DNA of 44,500 nucleotides from Paludibacteraceae bacterium (GCA_016283095.1 JAEEMG010000081.1:1-44500), one strand, 5' to 3'. Positions 5,649 to 15,506 are shown, counted from the first letter of the stretch. Program-made: numbers and translations. Notes: generated by a model from the sequence alone, not told the origin.

Positions 5649-7415
5649 TTATTTCAACATCGGATTGTTCAATTTTACAGGAGATGTCGCTGTTGCCTCA
5701 AGTTCTCCCGTCAACACCTTTACAACAGATTTCTGAGTGAATGTGTCGATGCTGTAGGCGTTGATCTTAGTTGGAACGATTCCTTCGTAGATTTCCAATG
5801 AATAAGGGTTCGCGTATGAGATTGCGATCTTCTTCTTTGGATCCAACATATTGGCTGTCCATACTCCAAACGATTCCTTGTTCTTAAGCAAGCAAGTGCC
5901 AAGAGGGTGGAAATAACGGTTCTCGAAGCAAACAAGGATCTTATCGTAGTTGTTCAACGAGTCGATTCTGTAACCCCATGCGTAGAAGTGAGGGTTTTCA
6001 AAGATGTCGACGCTGAATCCACGGCTTTCCAACTCTCTCTTTGTGACTGCGAATTTCTCCACTGTCATCTGTTCTCCGATCTCAATAAGGGCAACTCTCT
6101 TTCCGTTTTCTGCCTTGATAGGAAGAAGATTGTCGCTGTTCTCAACCACTGTGATGGCTTTGTCTGCAACGGCAGCACCTGTCTTCTTGACAAATGCTTT
6201 GTCTGCATCTGTCATTGGAGTGGCGATAGTGTGATTCTCTTTCTTGTTGTAGCCGAAGCGTTCACGCATAGCCCAAACACGCTCAACAGCGTCATCCAAA
6301 CGCTCCATCGGAATTTCTCCACGAAGGATTCTTGCCTCGACGGTATCCATATATGCCAATGATGGCCACAAAACGACATCCGCACCAGCTGCAAAACACT
6401 GTACCGATACTTCAAGCTCATTCTTGTAGTAGCCTGCGCATCCACCCATGTTGAGTGCGTCTGTGATGATTACACCTTTATAGTTGAACTCATTTTTTAG
6501 CATGTCAACCATAAGCTCCTTAGAAAGAGTTGCAGGTGGCAACTGACCGTTGATCTTCTGTGTCTGGAATGCAGGCAACTGAATGTGGCCAACCATGATA
6601 GAGGCAGCGCCACCGTCGATCAATCCCTTGAACAACTTTCCAAATGAGTTCATCCACTCCTCTTTCGACAAAGAGTTGGCTGTAGTCACGATATGCTGGT
6701 TACGCATAGTCACACCGTCGCCAGGGAAATGCTTTACAGTAGAGATGACATTTTTAGAGTGAAGTCCGTTGATCTGGCTTTTCAAGATTGGAAGCACTTT
6801 GTTCACGTCGTCTGAAACCGAACGCTCAACCACCAATTCCTGAAGAGGATTCATATTAAGGTCTGACACTGGATGAAGAAGCCAGTTGAATCCCATCTCA
6901 CGTGCCTCCATTGCGATAGCCTGCTCTGAATCGTAGGCTAGTGAAGTGTCTGCGGCAGCGCCAAGCGACATGCCGACAGGTAGATGTGTATATTTAGAAT
7001 ATGTCTCGCCGATACCTCTTTCGAAATCCTCGCATACAAGCATCGGAACCTTCGAGTATTCGTTGTATTCCTTCAAAATCTCAGGCAATACATCCAATGG
7101 ATCTTTTGGACTATATTTTTCTTTCAAATACCAGTCTGCGATAAACAAACTGCCGACAGGATATTTCTCCAAGAATCCTTTGATAGATCCGTTTCCAACT
7201 GCCTTATGGTCTTGTGTCAGAGCAACCACCATCATTGTCTGTCCGATCTTTTCACGAAGTGATAAAGATTTCCAAGATGTGTCTTTCGCAATAGGTGATT
7301 TTTCGGCAGTTGACTCTACGTTTTCCTTCTTAGCAGAGTCTTTGTTGGCATCTGTGCGGTTACATGATGTGCCAAGCATTAGACCACATAAAAGTGATAA
7401 ATAAATTTTTTTCAT
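5649..7415 (-). CDS. GH3 beta-N-acetylhexosaminidase-like lipoprotein (NagZ type)
   Basis: A 588-residue glycoside hydrolase family 3 enzyme. NagZ-type members remove GlcNAc from muropeptides or other beta-linked GlcNAc. A lipoprotein signal is seen (KKIYLSLLCGLMLGTSC, with C18 as the lipid site), so it acts in the periplasm or at the outer membrane, unlike cytoplasmic E. coli NagZ. The KHFPGDG motif is at 228-234. The catalytic loop reads RNQH241 where NagZ usually has D-S-H. The nucleophile is D319 in GVIITDALNMGG. A C-terminal domain (about 400-588) follows the barrel. A -7 element (7492-7499) precedes it. The pathway link to the AmpG-like permease is inferred. Confidence 0.85.
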   Translation of the reverse strand: MKKIYLSLLCGLMLGTSCNRTDANKDSAKKENVESTAEKSPIAKDTSWKSLSLREKIGQTMMVVALTQDHKAVGNGSIKGFLEKYPVGSLFIADWYLKEKYSPKDPLDVLPEILKEYNEYSKVPMLVCEDFERGIGETYSKYTHLPVGMSLGAAADTSLAYDSEQAIAMEAREMGFNWLLHPVSDLNMNPLQELVVERSVSDDVNKVLPILKSQINGLHSKNVISTVKHFPGDGVTMRNQHIVTTANSLSKEEWMNSFGKLFKGLIDGGAASIMVGHIQLPAFQTQKINGQLPPATLSKELMVDMLKNEFNYKGVIITDALNMGGCAGYYKNELEVSVQCFAAGADVVLWPSLAYMDTVEARILRGEIPMERLDDAVERVWAMRERFGYNKKENHTIATPMTDADKAFVKKTGAAVADKAITVVENSDNLLPIKAENGKRVALIEIGEQMTVEKFAVTKRELESRGFSVDIFENPHFYAWGYRIDSLNNYDKILVCFENRYFHPLGTCLLKNKESFGVWTANMLDPKKKIAISYANPYSLEIYEGIVPTKINAYSIDTFTQKSVVKVLTGELEATATSPVKLNNPMLK

Positions 7416-7491
7416 AAATGAATTATATCTTGTAGTTTTATTTGATTCCTAAACATTGAAAGATGTGAATCATCATCCAATGCAAACGTTA

Positions 7492-7499
7492 CAAAAATA
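7492..7499 (-). promoter_or_regulatory. -7 element of the GH3 promoter
   Basis: The minus strand reads TATTTTTG, 77 bases before the ATG at 7415. No clear -33 element is seen. Confidence 0.3.
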
Positions 7500-7561
7500 A
7501 CAAATAAATATGAAATGCGAAATCTGGAATAGAAATTATGTCACAATGGATTTCCCAAACA

Positions 7562-7592
7562 CAAAAAAAGGCCACACATTTCTGTATGGCCT
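7562..7592 (-). terminator. Terminator of proS
   Basis: AGGCCACAC (7569-7577) pairs with GTATGGCCT (7584-7592) with one mismatch. On the minus strand the stem is followed by seven T. Between it and proS lie short A+T palindromes built from ATTATGCAT and ATTACG. Confidence 0.75.
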
Positions 7593-7627
7593 AATTATGC
7601 ATTATGCATTACGAATTACGCATTGCA

Positions 7628-9112
7628 TTAATATGATCTTGCGAACAATACTCTGCACTTACTTGGTTTGCCAGTCACCATACATTTGCCTGGCTCTTTG
7701 TCGCCGGCGATGTAAGAGTCGAATGGCACGCATCGGATTGTTGCCTTTGTCTCTTCCTTGATAAGTGCCTCTGTCTCAGCTGTTCCGTCCCAGTGAGCAA
7801 GAATGAATCCACCTTTCTCGATCTCTGTCTTGAACTCTTCGTATGTGTCGACGCTCTTGATGCTTGCGTTGCGGAACTCAAGAGCCTTGTTCAACATATT
7901 AACCTGGATGTCAGCAAGAAGTTTCTCCACGTATGACACTGTATCAGAAAGGTTGATGCTCTCCTTTGTCAAGTTGTCACGACGTGCCACCTCGATAGTG
8001 CCGTTCTCCAAGTCTCTTGCTCCCATACAAAGTCTTACAGGAATACCCTTCAACTCATACTCAGCAAACTTGAATCCTGGACGCTTCTGTGAATCATCGT
8101 CGTATTTAACTGAAATGCCTTTTGATTTCAACTCCTTGATGATTGGATCTAGCTTTTCTGCGATGGCATTCTTCTGGTCGTCTCCTTTGAAGATTGGAAC
8201 GATAACCACCTGGATAGGAGCCAATTTTGGAGGAAGCACAAGACCATTGTCGTCTGAGTGAGTCATGATCAAAGCACCCATCAAACGAGTTGAAACACCC
8301 CAAGATGTAGCCCAAACGTAGTCCATTCCACCTTCTCTGTTCTGGAACTGTGCATCGAATGCTTTAGCGAAGTTCTGACCTAGGAAGTGTGAAGTTCCGC
8401 TCTGAAGAGCCTTTCCATCCTGCATCAAAGCCTCGATTGTATATGTGTCGACAGCACCTGCGAAACGCTCTGTCTCACTCTTTACTCCCTTGATTACTGG
8501 CACTGCCATCACGTTTTCTGCGAAATCACCGTAGACGTGAAGCATCTTCTGTGCTTCTGCCTCTGCCTCCTCACGTGTCTCGTGTGCTGTGTGACCCTCT
8601 TGCCACAAGAACTCAGCTGTACGAAGGAATGGACGTGTACGCATCTCCCAGCGCATCACGTTTGCCCACTGGTTGCAAAGGATAGGAAGATCACGGTAGC
8701 TGTGGATCCAACCTTTATATGTGTTCCAGATGATAGTCTCAGAAGTAGGGCGGACGATTAGTTCCTCCTCAAGTTTTGCCTCTGGGTCGACAACAACACC
8801 GTCGCCAGTCTCATTTGTTTTTAGACGGTAGTGTGTTACAACGGCACACTCCTTAGCGAATCCCTCTACGTGCTCAGCCTCTCTAGAAAGGAAAGACTTA
8901 GGGATTAGAAGTGGAAAATATGCGTTGACGTGGCCAGTCTCCTTGAAACGTCTGTCAAGCTCAGCCTGCATCTTCTCCCAAATGGCGTAACCATAAGGTT
9001 TGATCACCATACATCCTCTTACAGGCGACTGCTCTGCGAGGTCTGCTTTTACTACCAAATCATTGTACCACTGTGAGTAGTTCTCTGCACGTGGGGTCAA
9101 TTCTTTTGCCAT
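7628..9112 (-). CDS. proS: Prolyl-tRNA synthetase, archaeal/eukaryotic type
   Basis: A class II aminoacyl-tRNA synthetase that charges tRNA-Pro. The 494-residue length and the lack of the bacterial INS editing insert mark the short, eukaryote-like form common in Bacteroidota. Motif 2 is seen around [15 protein letters not shown] and [20 protein letters not shown], and motif 3 around [19 protein letters not shown]. An anticodon-binding domain follows (about 280-400). A C-terminal zinc-like domain ends in [20 protein letters not shown]. It starts 21 bases after argD ends, with no promoter between them, so it probably shares the arg transcript. Confidence 0.95.
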   Translation of the reverse strand: MAKELTPRAENYSQWYNDLVVKADLAEQSPVRGCMVIKPYGYAIWEKMQAELDRRFKETGHVNAYFPLLIPKSFLSREAEHVEGFAKECAVVTHYRLKTNETGDGVVVDPEAKLEEELIVRPTSETIIWNTYKGWIHSYRDLPILCNQWANVMRWEMRTRPFLRTAEFLWQEGHTAHETREEAEAEAQKMLHVYGDFAENVMAVPVIKGVKSETERFAGAVDTYTIEALMQDGKALQSGTSHFLGQNFAKAFDAQFQNREGGMDYVWATSWGVSTRLMGALIMTHSDDNGLVLPPKLAPIQVVIVPIFKGDDQKNAIAEKLDPIIKELKSKGISVKYDDDSQKRPGFKFAEYELKGIPVRLCMGARDLENGTIEVARRDNLTKESINLSDTVSYVEKLLADIQVNMLNKALEFRNASIKSVDTYEEFKTEIEKGGFILAHWDGTAETEALIKEETKATIRCVPFDSYIAGDKEPGKCMVTGKPSKCRVLFARSY

Positions 9113-9133
9113 ATATTTTTTTCTGTTTTTCTC

Positions 9134-10270
9134 TTAGTTTAATACTGCCTTGAAGCGTTTGATGAACTCATCTGCGTCTGCTTTTGTCAAGCACAAAGGT
9201 GGAAGAAGACGCAATACGTGTGTGCCGCTGCATCCTGTGAACACATGCTGCTCGAACACTAGTTTTGTACGGATCTCTTTGTATGGCTCCGTCAACTCGA
9301 TTCCGATCATCAATCCCTCTCCACGTACTTCTGCGATAAGTGGAGAATCGATGGCTTTCAACTGCTTCATTAAGTAGTCTCCAACCTCAGCCGCATTAGC
9401 GACCAAGTTTTCTTTCTCCATGATGTTGAGGACGCTGATAGCTGCCGCACAACCAAGATGGTTTCCTCCGAATGTTGTTCCTAACTGACCGTAAACAGCT
9501 TTGAACTTAGGTGAGATCAACACTCCAGCCATTGGGAATCCGTTTGCGATACCTTTTGCTACAGTGATCATATCTGGTTTTACGCCAAGGTGCTGGTGGG
9601 CGAAGAACTTACCGCTACGTCCGTAACCACACTGGATCTCGTCGCAGATAAGCACTGTCTCGTATTTGTCGCAAAGTTCACGCAATCCGCTCAAAAACTC
9701 TTTTGTCACCATACGGATTCCACCTACTCCCTGAATGCACTCAAGAAGCACAGCACATACGTCGCCTTTGGAAATCTCCTTCTCCCAAGCATCCAAATCG
9801 TTGATTGGAAGGTAAGTGACGTGGTTGTTTGCATTGATAGGAGCGATGATCTTTGGATTGTTTGTTGCCTCAACAGCAAGTGATGTACGGCCGTGGAATG
9901 CCTTCTCCAAAGTCAAGATACGAGTTCTTCCGTTAGTGAACGACGCAAGCTTCAATGCGTTCTCGTTTGCCTCAGCTCCTGAGTTGATCAAGAATAGGTA
10001 GTAGTCCTCATAACCGCTGGCCTTACCTAGCTTTGCGGCCAATTCCTGCTGAAGTTTGTTGACTACTGAGTTGGAATAGAAACCAAGTGTAGCTACCTGG
10101 TTGCTGATTGCCGATACATATTCAGGATGTGCGTGACCTACAGATATTACAGCGTGTCCACCGTATAGATCAAGATATTCCTGACCTTTTTCATCCCAAA
10201 CCTTGCATCCTTTTCCCTTCACGATGTTGACATCGAAGAGCGGATATACGTCAAATAATTGCATATTCAA
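9134..10270 (-). CDS. argD: Acetyl- or succinylornithine aminotransferase
   Basis: A class III PLP aminotransferase of 378 residues that makes N-acyl-ornithine from the N-acyl-glutamate semialdehyde produced by ArgC. The PLP lysine is K239 in TVAKGIANGFPMAG, and the ring-binding aspartate is D210 in ICDEIQCGYGRSGKFF. INSGAEANENALKLA (95-109) binds the phosphate. Bacteroides use succinylated rather than acetylated intermediates, and the sequence does not tell which applies here. A large FISUMP gene separates it from argC, an unusual arrangement. Confidence 0.92.
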   Translation of the reverse strand: MNMQLFDVYPLFDVNIVKGKGCKVWDEKGQEYLDLYGGHAVISVGHAHPEYVSAISNQVATLGFYSNSVVNKLQQELAAKLGKASGYEDYYLFLINSGAEANENALKLASFTNGRTRILTLEKAFHGRTSLAVEATNNPKIIAPINANNHVTYLPINDLDAWEKEISKGDVCAVLLECIQGVGGIRMVTKEFLSGLRELCDKYETVLICDEIQCGYGRSGKFFAHQHLGVKPDMITVAKGIANGFPMAGVLISPKFKAVYGQLGTTFGGNHLGCAAAISVLNIMEKENLVANAAEVGDYLMKQLKAIDSPLIAEVRGEGLMIGIELTEPYKEIRTKLVFEQHVFTGCSGTHVLRLLPPLCLTKADADEFIKRFKAVLN

Positions 10271-10340
10271 GAATATATTGTTTTCTTATTTAGTCTGTTT
10301 TAATTAATTGTTCATCTCACCTTCATTCCAAACAAACTAG

Positions 10341-12314
10341 TTATTTCTCTACAGCGACTGCTCTGATCAGTTCTCCGTAATAAGGATTTGATTGATTCCA
10401 ACTAGTTGTTATGTAATGACTCCAGAAATATTCAGCAGGAACATGACTTGAATATGATCCATTATACAATGAACTTGTCCAATAAATACATTCTAGATTG
10501 AACATATAATAACCATTTTCTCCTATCGATCCTCCTGCTGGAAGGAAAATCTTATTTCCATTAGGACCGACAACTTTCATTCCATAGATGTTGTCAATAC
10601 GTGTCCAATAGAATTTACAATTTTCGATAAGTTCTACATACTCTTTTCTGCTTGGCATCCTCCAATCTTCACCCCAATTTACTGTTGCAGCGTCGTATTG
10701 GGAAGTCAAATTACGTTGATTGTCAATAATGCCAGCCGCCTTTTGTTCTTCCCCACTTAATGTGCGAGTAAAATAGTCATCGGAAGAGAATGTCTCTTTT
10801 GTCTTCACCTCTCCCCAAGTGTAATATGAACCGTATTCGTTAACCTTGGAAGCTCCGATGTTCCAAGATGCCCATTTAAGTCCGCTTGGAAGACCTAGGT
10901 CTACCATATAGCCTTTGCCATGTTTTTCTCCTTCTGTAAAGACAGGCTCGTATACGGTCAGAACTGAGTCTCTGAATGATTCATACTGAGCTAAAGACAT
11001 AGCCTTTTTGCATGTTTCACCTCCGATTTTAATTCTGTCATTGTCTAAAGCTTCCAATGTTAATGTCGAAGTATATTCCTTGTCTTCGCTTGGAGAAAGA
11101 TACCAGCCGTGCCATTTATAAGATACACGTAATGTGTCATTGGCATTAAAGATTGTAGCCAACGAATCATAATCTGCTCCCTTGAATGTTACGTCGACCT
11201 TAACCATATTGTTGTCAGCTCTTCCTTTTCCTAGATCGTTAAGCCATTCTGCCTTTCCGTCTTCATAAATGCATAAAAGCGACTTGTCCGATAAACGATA
11301 TACTCCGGCATACTTGGCATATGGTCCTGGCTCTGGTTCTACAGCGACAGCTCTAATCGACTTGCCGTAGTAAGGATTAGATTGGTTCCTGCTTGTAGTC
11401 TGATAATGTGACCAGAAGTGTTCTGCTGGCACATGACTTGAATAAGAACCATTACTCAACGTGCTTGTCCAGTAAATACATTCTTGGTTGAACTGATAAT
11501 AGCCGTCATCTCCAATCATTCCACCTGCTGGAAGGAAAATCTTATTTCCGTTTGGCCCGACAACCTTCATTCCGTATGTTGTGCCTAGACGAGTCCAATA
11601 GAATTTACAGTTTTTGATAAGTTCTTCATACTCTTTACTGTTAGGCATTCTCCACTCCTCTCCCCAATTAACGGTGGCGGCATCATATTTAGATGTCAGG
11701 TTACGAAGACTATCAATAATACCGGCCTCCTTCTGCTGCTGCATGCTTAATGATTTGGTAAAATAGTCTTCGACGGAGAATTCGTTTTTTGTCTTCACCT
11801 CTGCCCAAGTGTAGTATGAACCATAGTCATCTACTTTTGAAGCACCGATATTCCATGTTGCCCATTTCAGTCCGCTTGGAAGTCCCAGGTCTACAACATA
11901 GCCATTGCCATGTTTTTCTCCTTCAGTAAAGACTGGCTCATACATAGCTAAAACAGAATCTCTCAATGTCTTATACTGATCTAGCGACATCGCTTTGGAG
12001 CAGATATTGCCGTCAATTTTTATTCTTTCGCCATCAAGAGCCTCCATATTATATGTAGAGGTATATGTTTTTGCATCGTAAGGAGACGTATACCATGCAT
12101 TATATTTGTATGACACACGCATTGTGTCATTGTCTTCAAATATAGATGCGGCAGGATCGTAATCTGCACCCATGAATGTGACGTTTACTCTAAGAATGTT
12201 GTCGGTGGTTCCTTTTCCTAAATCGTTAAGCCACTCTGCTTTCCCGTCTTCATAAATGCACAAAAGTGAATTGTCAGGCAAACGGTATACACCGGCATAT
12301 TCAGCAAATGGTCC
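10341..12314. repeat. 987-bp in-frame tandem duplication inside the FISUMP gene
   Basis: The unit beginning GPFAEYAGVYRL (codon top at 12314) recurs as GPYAKYAGVYRL (codon top at 11327), an offset of exactly 987 bases or 329 codons. Copies differ throughout, so this is an old duplication or one under diversifying change. A short EPEPGP linker joins them. Confidence 0.85.
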
Positions 12315-12548
12315 AGATTGACATTTGGACAATGCTTTCTGTAACGAATCTGCTCGAGATGCCTTCTTTATTAGGTCATCAAGACTCTGGATCTCAGCAT
12401 TTGCTGGAGTAGAGAATGTGACACTGTCTACATTATCTATCTGATATGCAATGCTTCTTCCATCTTTAGTGACAAGAAATAATTGCCCACTTGCCATTGC
12501 TCCTGCGACTGCCGCACTTGCAATTCCGATTAATGAGATTTTTTTCAT
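10341..12548 (-). CDS. Secreted protein with two tandem FISUMP-type domains
   Basis: I take the start at 12546-12548, because it begins a good signal peptide (MKKISLIGIASAAVAGAMAS). A start at 12578 would add ten residues. The protein has 735 residues. After the signal comes a strand-rich stretch common in Bacteroidota surface proteins (YQIDNVDSVTFS). Two copies of a 329-residue unit follow, each with a beta-rich half (YAGVYRL, LLCIYEDGKAEWLNDLGKG) and a FISUMP (Fibrobacter succinogenes major paralogous) half: VDLGLPSGLKWA, a YYTW motif, WRMP and NKIFLPAGG. The function of FISUMP domains is unknown; surface location is inferred. It sits between argC and argD on the same strand. Confidence 0.85.
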   Translation of the reverse strand: MKKISLIGIASAAVAGAMASGQLFLVTKDGRSIAYQIDNVDSVTFSTPANAEIQSLDDLIKKASRADSLQKALSKCQSGPFAEYAGVYRLPDNSLLCIYEDGKAEWLNDLGKGTTDNILRVNVTFMGADYDPAASIFEDNDTMRVSYKYNAWYTSPYDAKTYTSTYNMEALDGERIKIDGNICSKAMSLDQYKTLRDSVLAMYEPVFTEGEKHGNGYVVDLGLPSGLKWATWNIGASKVDDYGSYYTWAEVKTKNEFSVEDYFTKSLSMQQQKEAGIIDSLRNLTSKYDAATVNWGEEWRMPNSKEYEELIKNCKFYWTRLGTTYGMKVVGPNGNKIFLPAGGMIGDDGYYQFNQECIYWTSTLSNGSYSSHVPAEHFWSHYQTTSRNQSNPYYGKSIRAVAVEPEPGPYAKYAGVYRLSDKSLLCIYEDGKAEWLNDLGKGRADNNMVKVDVTFKGADYDSLATIFNANDTLRVSYKWHGWYLSPSEDKEYTSTLTLEALDNDRIKIGGETCKKAMSLAQYESFRDSVLTVYEPVFTEGEKHGKGYMVDLGLPSGLKWASWNIGASKVNEYGSYYTWGEVKTKETFSSDDYFTRTLSGEEQKAAGIIDNQRNLTSQYDAATVNWGEDWRMPSRKEYVELIENCKFYWTRIDNIYGMKVVGPNGNKIFLPAGGSIGENGYYMFNLECIYWTSSLYNGSYSSHVPAEYFWSHYITTSWNQSNPYYGELIRAVAVEK

Positions 12549-12585
12549 ATTTTGTTTAGCTTTAGTTGTTGATGACATTATTGTT

Positions 12586-13548
12586 TTAGAATGCGACTGA
12601 CTTCAAGTTCAATCCCATCTTCTCGTCAAGACCGAACATCAAGTTGAAGTTCTGGACTGCCTGACCTGACGCACCCTTCAACAGATTGTCGATCATAGAG
12701 ATGATAAGTAGCTTGTTGCCGTGCTTCTCAACGTGTACGATTCCCTTGTTGGTATTCACCACCTGCTTCAAATCAGGATTCTTGTCCATTACGAATGTGA
12801 ACGCAGAATCTTTGTAGAAATCCTTGTAAAGTTTGATAGCTGCCTCTTCGTCAAGATCACACTCTGTGTACTGGCTTACGTAGATTCCACGTGAGAAGTC
12901 GCCACGTACAGGAAGAAAGTTGATGTCCTTATCGAATGATGGCTGAAGATTTCTCATTGTCATACCGATCTCGATAAGATGCTGGTGTGTGAACGCCTTG
13001 TATATAGAGATATTGTTGTTTCTCCAGCTGAAGTGTGATGTTGCGCCAGGCTTTACTCCTGCACCTGTTGAACCAGTGATTCCGTTAGTGTGGATTTCGC
13101 TCTTCAACAGACCTGCGGCTGCAAGAGGAAGAAGTCCTATCTGGATGGCTGTAGCGAAACAACCAGGGTTGGCTAGTTTTGTGGCTTTCTTGATTCTTTC
13201 ACGATTGACCTCAGGCAGACCATAAACGAATCCGTTGCTCTCATCTCTGTAATCCTGAGACAGGTCGATAATCTTAACTGTTGCTGGCACGTCGTGGCTC
13301 TCCAAAAACTTCTTGCTGTCGCCGTGTCCTGAGCAGATGAACATTGCGTCGATAGAATCAAACGGCAATTCATCTGTAAACTTCATCTCAGTCTCACCGA
13401 ACAAACCTTCGTGAACCTCATATAAATAGTTGCCAGCATTACTTGTGCTATTGACAAACTTGATCTCTACTTGTGGGTGGTTGACTAGGATTCTTAGCAA
13501 CTCACCTGCGGTGTATCCTGCACCACCTATGATTCCAACTCTTACCAT
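12586..13548 (-). CDS. argC: N-acyl-gamma-glutamyl-phosphate reductase
   Basis: Third step of arginine synthesis: NADPH reduction of N-acyl-glutamyl phosphate to the semialdehyde. The 320-residue protein begins with the Rossmann motif GIIGGAGYTAGELLR (5-19). The catalytic cysteine is C130 in ANPGCFATAIQ. GSTGAGVKPG and FLPVRGDFSRGIYVS are also typical. A minus-strand TAAATTTG element lies 26 bases upstream. The FISUMP gene follows within 37 bases (7 with its upstream start), so the two are probably cotranscribed. Confidence 0.95.
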   Translation of the reverse strand: MVRVGIIGGAGYTAGELLRILVNHPQVEIKFVNSTSNAGNYLYEVHEGLFGETEMKFTDELPFDSIDAMFICSGHGDSKKFLESHDVPATVKIIDLSQDYRDESNGFVYGLPEVNRERIKKATKLANPGCFATAIQIGLLPLAAAGLLKSEIHTNGITGSTGAGVKPGATSHFSWRNNNISIYKAFTHQHLIEIGMTMRNLQPSFDKDINFLPVRGDFSRGIYVSQYTECDLDEEAAIKLYKDFYKDSAFTFVMDKNPDLKQVVNTNKGIVHVEKHGNKLLIISMIDNLLKGASGQAVQNFNLMFGLDEKMGLNLKSVAF

Positions 13549-13573
13549 CGTAAAAAAATTTTTGCAAAATTAC

Positions 13574-13581
13574 CAAATTTA
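13574..13581 (-). promoter_or_regulatory. -7 element of the argC promoter
   Basis: The minus strand reads TAAATTTG, about 26 bases before the argC start. No TTTG is found at -33, and no arginine operator can be recognised. Confidence 0.4.
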
Positions 13582-13670
13582 ATTCATAATGCATAATCCA
13601 TGATGCATAATTCGATGGATTTTATATAATTCCGTGGTGTGGTAATGTGTGTTGGGTGTATGTATGGGGG

Positions 13671-13757
13671 ATTGTAGACATAGGGGAACTCCCTACGTTG
13701 GCGTATTGTAGACATAGGGCTCACGCCCTATGCTATGTTGTGTCGCACCTTCGGTGC
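13671..13757. repeat. Palindromic repeat cluster between argC and gldG
   Basis: ATTGTAGACATAGGG occurs twice (13671-13685 and 13705-13719). The hairpins are TAGGG/CCCTA (13681-13695), CATAGGGC/GCCCTATG (13713-13732) and GCACC-ttc-GGTGC (13745-13757). The last touches the gldG stop and has the same GCACC/GGTGC arms as the elements around the transposase at 5 kb. Confidence 0.65.
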
Positions 13758-15464
13758 TTAGTGGGTGTATTTTTTCTTTCTCGTGTAGAGGTATATTGCG
13801 GCGAAGATGCCTAGCAATAGTACCGGAAGAAGGACATTGAGGATCTGCCAGAATTGACGGGCTCCGATCGACGATGCTTTGTTGAGCAGACGTAGTTTGA
13901 CTTCTCGATTACGCAATTGCATCCATCCGTCGTCATCTGTCAGATAGTTGACACAGTTGAGAAGGAAATCGCTGTTTCCAAACTGCTGGTTCATATACTG
14001 GTCATAGCCTAATGGCAATACTTGCGCGTTGGCTCCGTAGCCTTGCACGTCGTTGCGGATGACATCCGCGTCTGCCACTACGATCATCTTTGTCGGCTGG
14101 CTCTCTGTCTTTGCTGGCGACGTTGCTTTGATTCCCTCTGGCGCCATACGGTTCTTGAATATTGATGTGAACTGGCCTTCAAGTAGTGCGGCGGTCATCA
14201 TATTGCGGATGTTGAAGTAGTATCCCGTCTTCTCCACATTGATGATATCCATGCTCACGATCGACGGGATTGTCTGCACGTGTGTGCTCGACGAGGTGAG
14301 AAGCAACGGCGTCTTCACAATCTTGGTAGTGTCTCCCACAAAATCCATTGAACTTACAAACTCTGTCTTGACTGGAGTCACATTCTTGGAAATCGTATGG
14401 TATGGATTGGTGATCAGCAATGGTGAATAATACCATGGAGCTGGTTTGAACTCTGGATTGTCGCCTTCTCTCGCCACATTCACCGGTATCATCGAGCATT
14501 GCACATCCTGAAGCAAAACAGGATTGATGCGCACTCCGTAGCGGAACAGCTGGTCGTCAAGGTTGACGGTGTTGACTATACCGATCGTCTGCGACTCTTT
14601 GCTTAGACTGTCCAATGAGATCTTCACTGCGTCGACAAGCCATAACACTTTTCCTCCATTCATTATATATTGGTCGAGCACATATTTGTCTTTTTCTGGA
14701 AGAGCCGACGTCGGTCCGGCAACAATCACTGCAGCATACGCATCCAACTCGTCTGTACGGTTGTTGATAGCTCCGAAATCGATGCTGTAGTATTCACTCA
14801 ATGTCTTTGTGAAATCATAGACATACTGTTCTGCCCACTCTCCGTGTCCTTCCAAAAATGCGACACGGGTGTCTCTTTTGTCAACAAGCAGACGGAGTAC
14901 ATTCGTCAACTCATATTCCAGACTCTGCTCAGAGAGGTTCAGATTCTCCTCTCCGCTTTTGCCTTGTACATTCTTCAACAGGCATACTGGTCGTGTGACT
15001 TTTCTTCCGCTTGTCTCTTTGTATGTGATCTCTGCCCATGGGAAAACCACCTTCATGGTTGGGTTTCCTTCCGCATCTTTATCGTAGACGGGAATGCGTC
15101 GCAATCCACGTTTCTCTAGCTCCTCATACTGTTTGTCGCGGGCTTTTGCATTGTCTGCTGCCGACGGGTTGACAAATTTATATGAGAATCCTCCTCCTGC
15201 ATAGACATTAAACTCGTCCAGCATCTCTTTCGTCGCTTTACGCAGACGGAGGAATCCGGCATTCAGATCACCATCAAGATAAACCACGACGGAAATATCA
15301 CCGTCGGCATTCTTCAACATATTCTTTGTGTTGTCTGAGATACTGTAACGCTTCTCCTGTGTCAAATCTAATCTGAAGAATAGTTTGTCGGAAAAAACGC
15401 AGAATCCGATTGCCGCTACTGCTACAATCGCAATCAGATATTTATATATGTCTTTGATATTCAT
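13758..15464 (-). CDS. gldG: GldG-like ABC transporter accessory protein
   Basis: A 568-residue membrane protein of the GldG family, which works with the permease GldF and ATPase GldA in gliding Bacteroidota. One N-terminal membrane segment (about 9-28) leads into FRLDLTQEKRYSISDNT, the family hallmark. A long periplasmic region follows, with AFLEGHGE and VLDQYIMNGGKVLWLVDA. A second membrane segment lies near the C-terminus (about 540-560) before RKKKYTH. It lies 42 bases downstream of gldD. gldF, the usual partner, is not next to it, and there is no room for it between gldD and gldG. No motility is implied, since non-gliding Bacteroidales also carry these genes. Confidence 0.8.
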   Translation of the reverse strand: MNIKDIYKYLIAIVAVAAIGFCVFSDKLFFRLDLTQEKRYSISDNTKNMLKNADGDISVVVYLDGDLNAGFLRLRKATKEMLDEFNVYAGGGFSYKFVNPSAADNAKARDKQYEELEKRGLRRIPVYDKDAEGNPTMKVVFPWAEITYKETSGRKVTRPVCLLKNVQGKSGEENLNLSEQSLEYELTNVLRLLVDKRDTRVAFLEGHGEWAEQYVYDFTKTLSEYYSIDFGAINNRTDELDAYAAVIVAGPTSALPEKDKYVLDQYIMNGGKVLWLVDAVKISLDSLSKESQTIGIVNTVNLDDQLFRYGVRINPVLLQDVQCSMIPVNVAREGDNPEFKPAPWYYSPLLITNPYHTISKNVTPVKTEFVSSMDFVGDTTKIVKTPLLLTSSSTHVQTIPSIVSMDIINVEKTGYYFNIRNMMTAALLEGQFTSIFKNRMAPEGIKATSPAKTESQPTKMIVVADADVIRNDVQGYGANAQVLPLGYDQYMNQQFGNSDFLLNCVNYLTDDDGWMQLRNREVKLRLLNKASSIGARQFWQILNVLLPVLLLGIFAAIYLYTRKKKYTH

Positions 15465-15506
15465 CGTAGTCTAATTTAAAGCTAAAAAAGAAAAGCTAAA
15501 ATGCCA

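Noticed and set aside
5604-6362. Plus-strand frames opposite the GH3 gene
   Set aside because: Antisense shadows; the minus-strand frame has clear catalytic motifs and a signal peptide.
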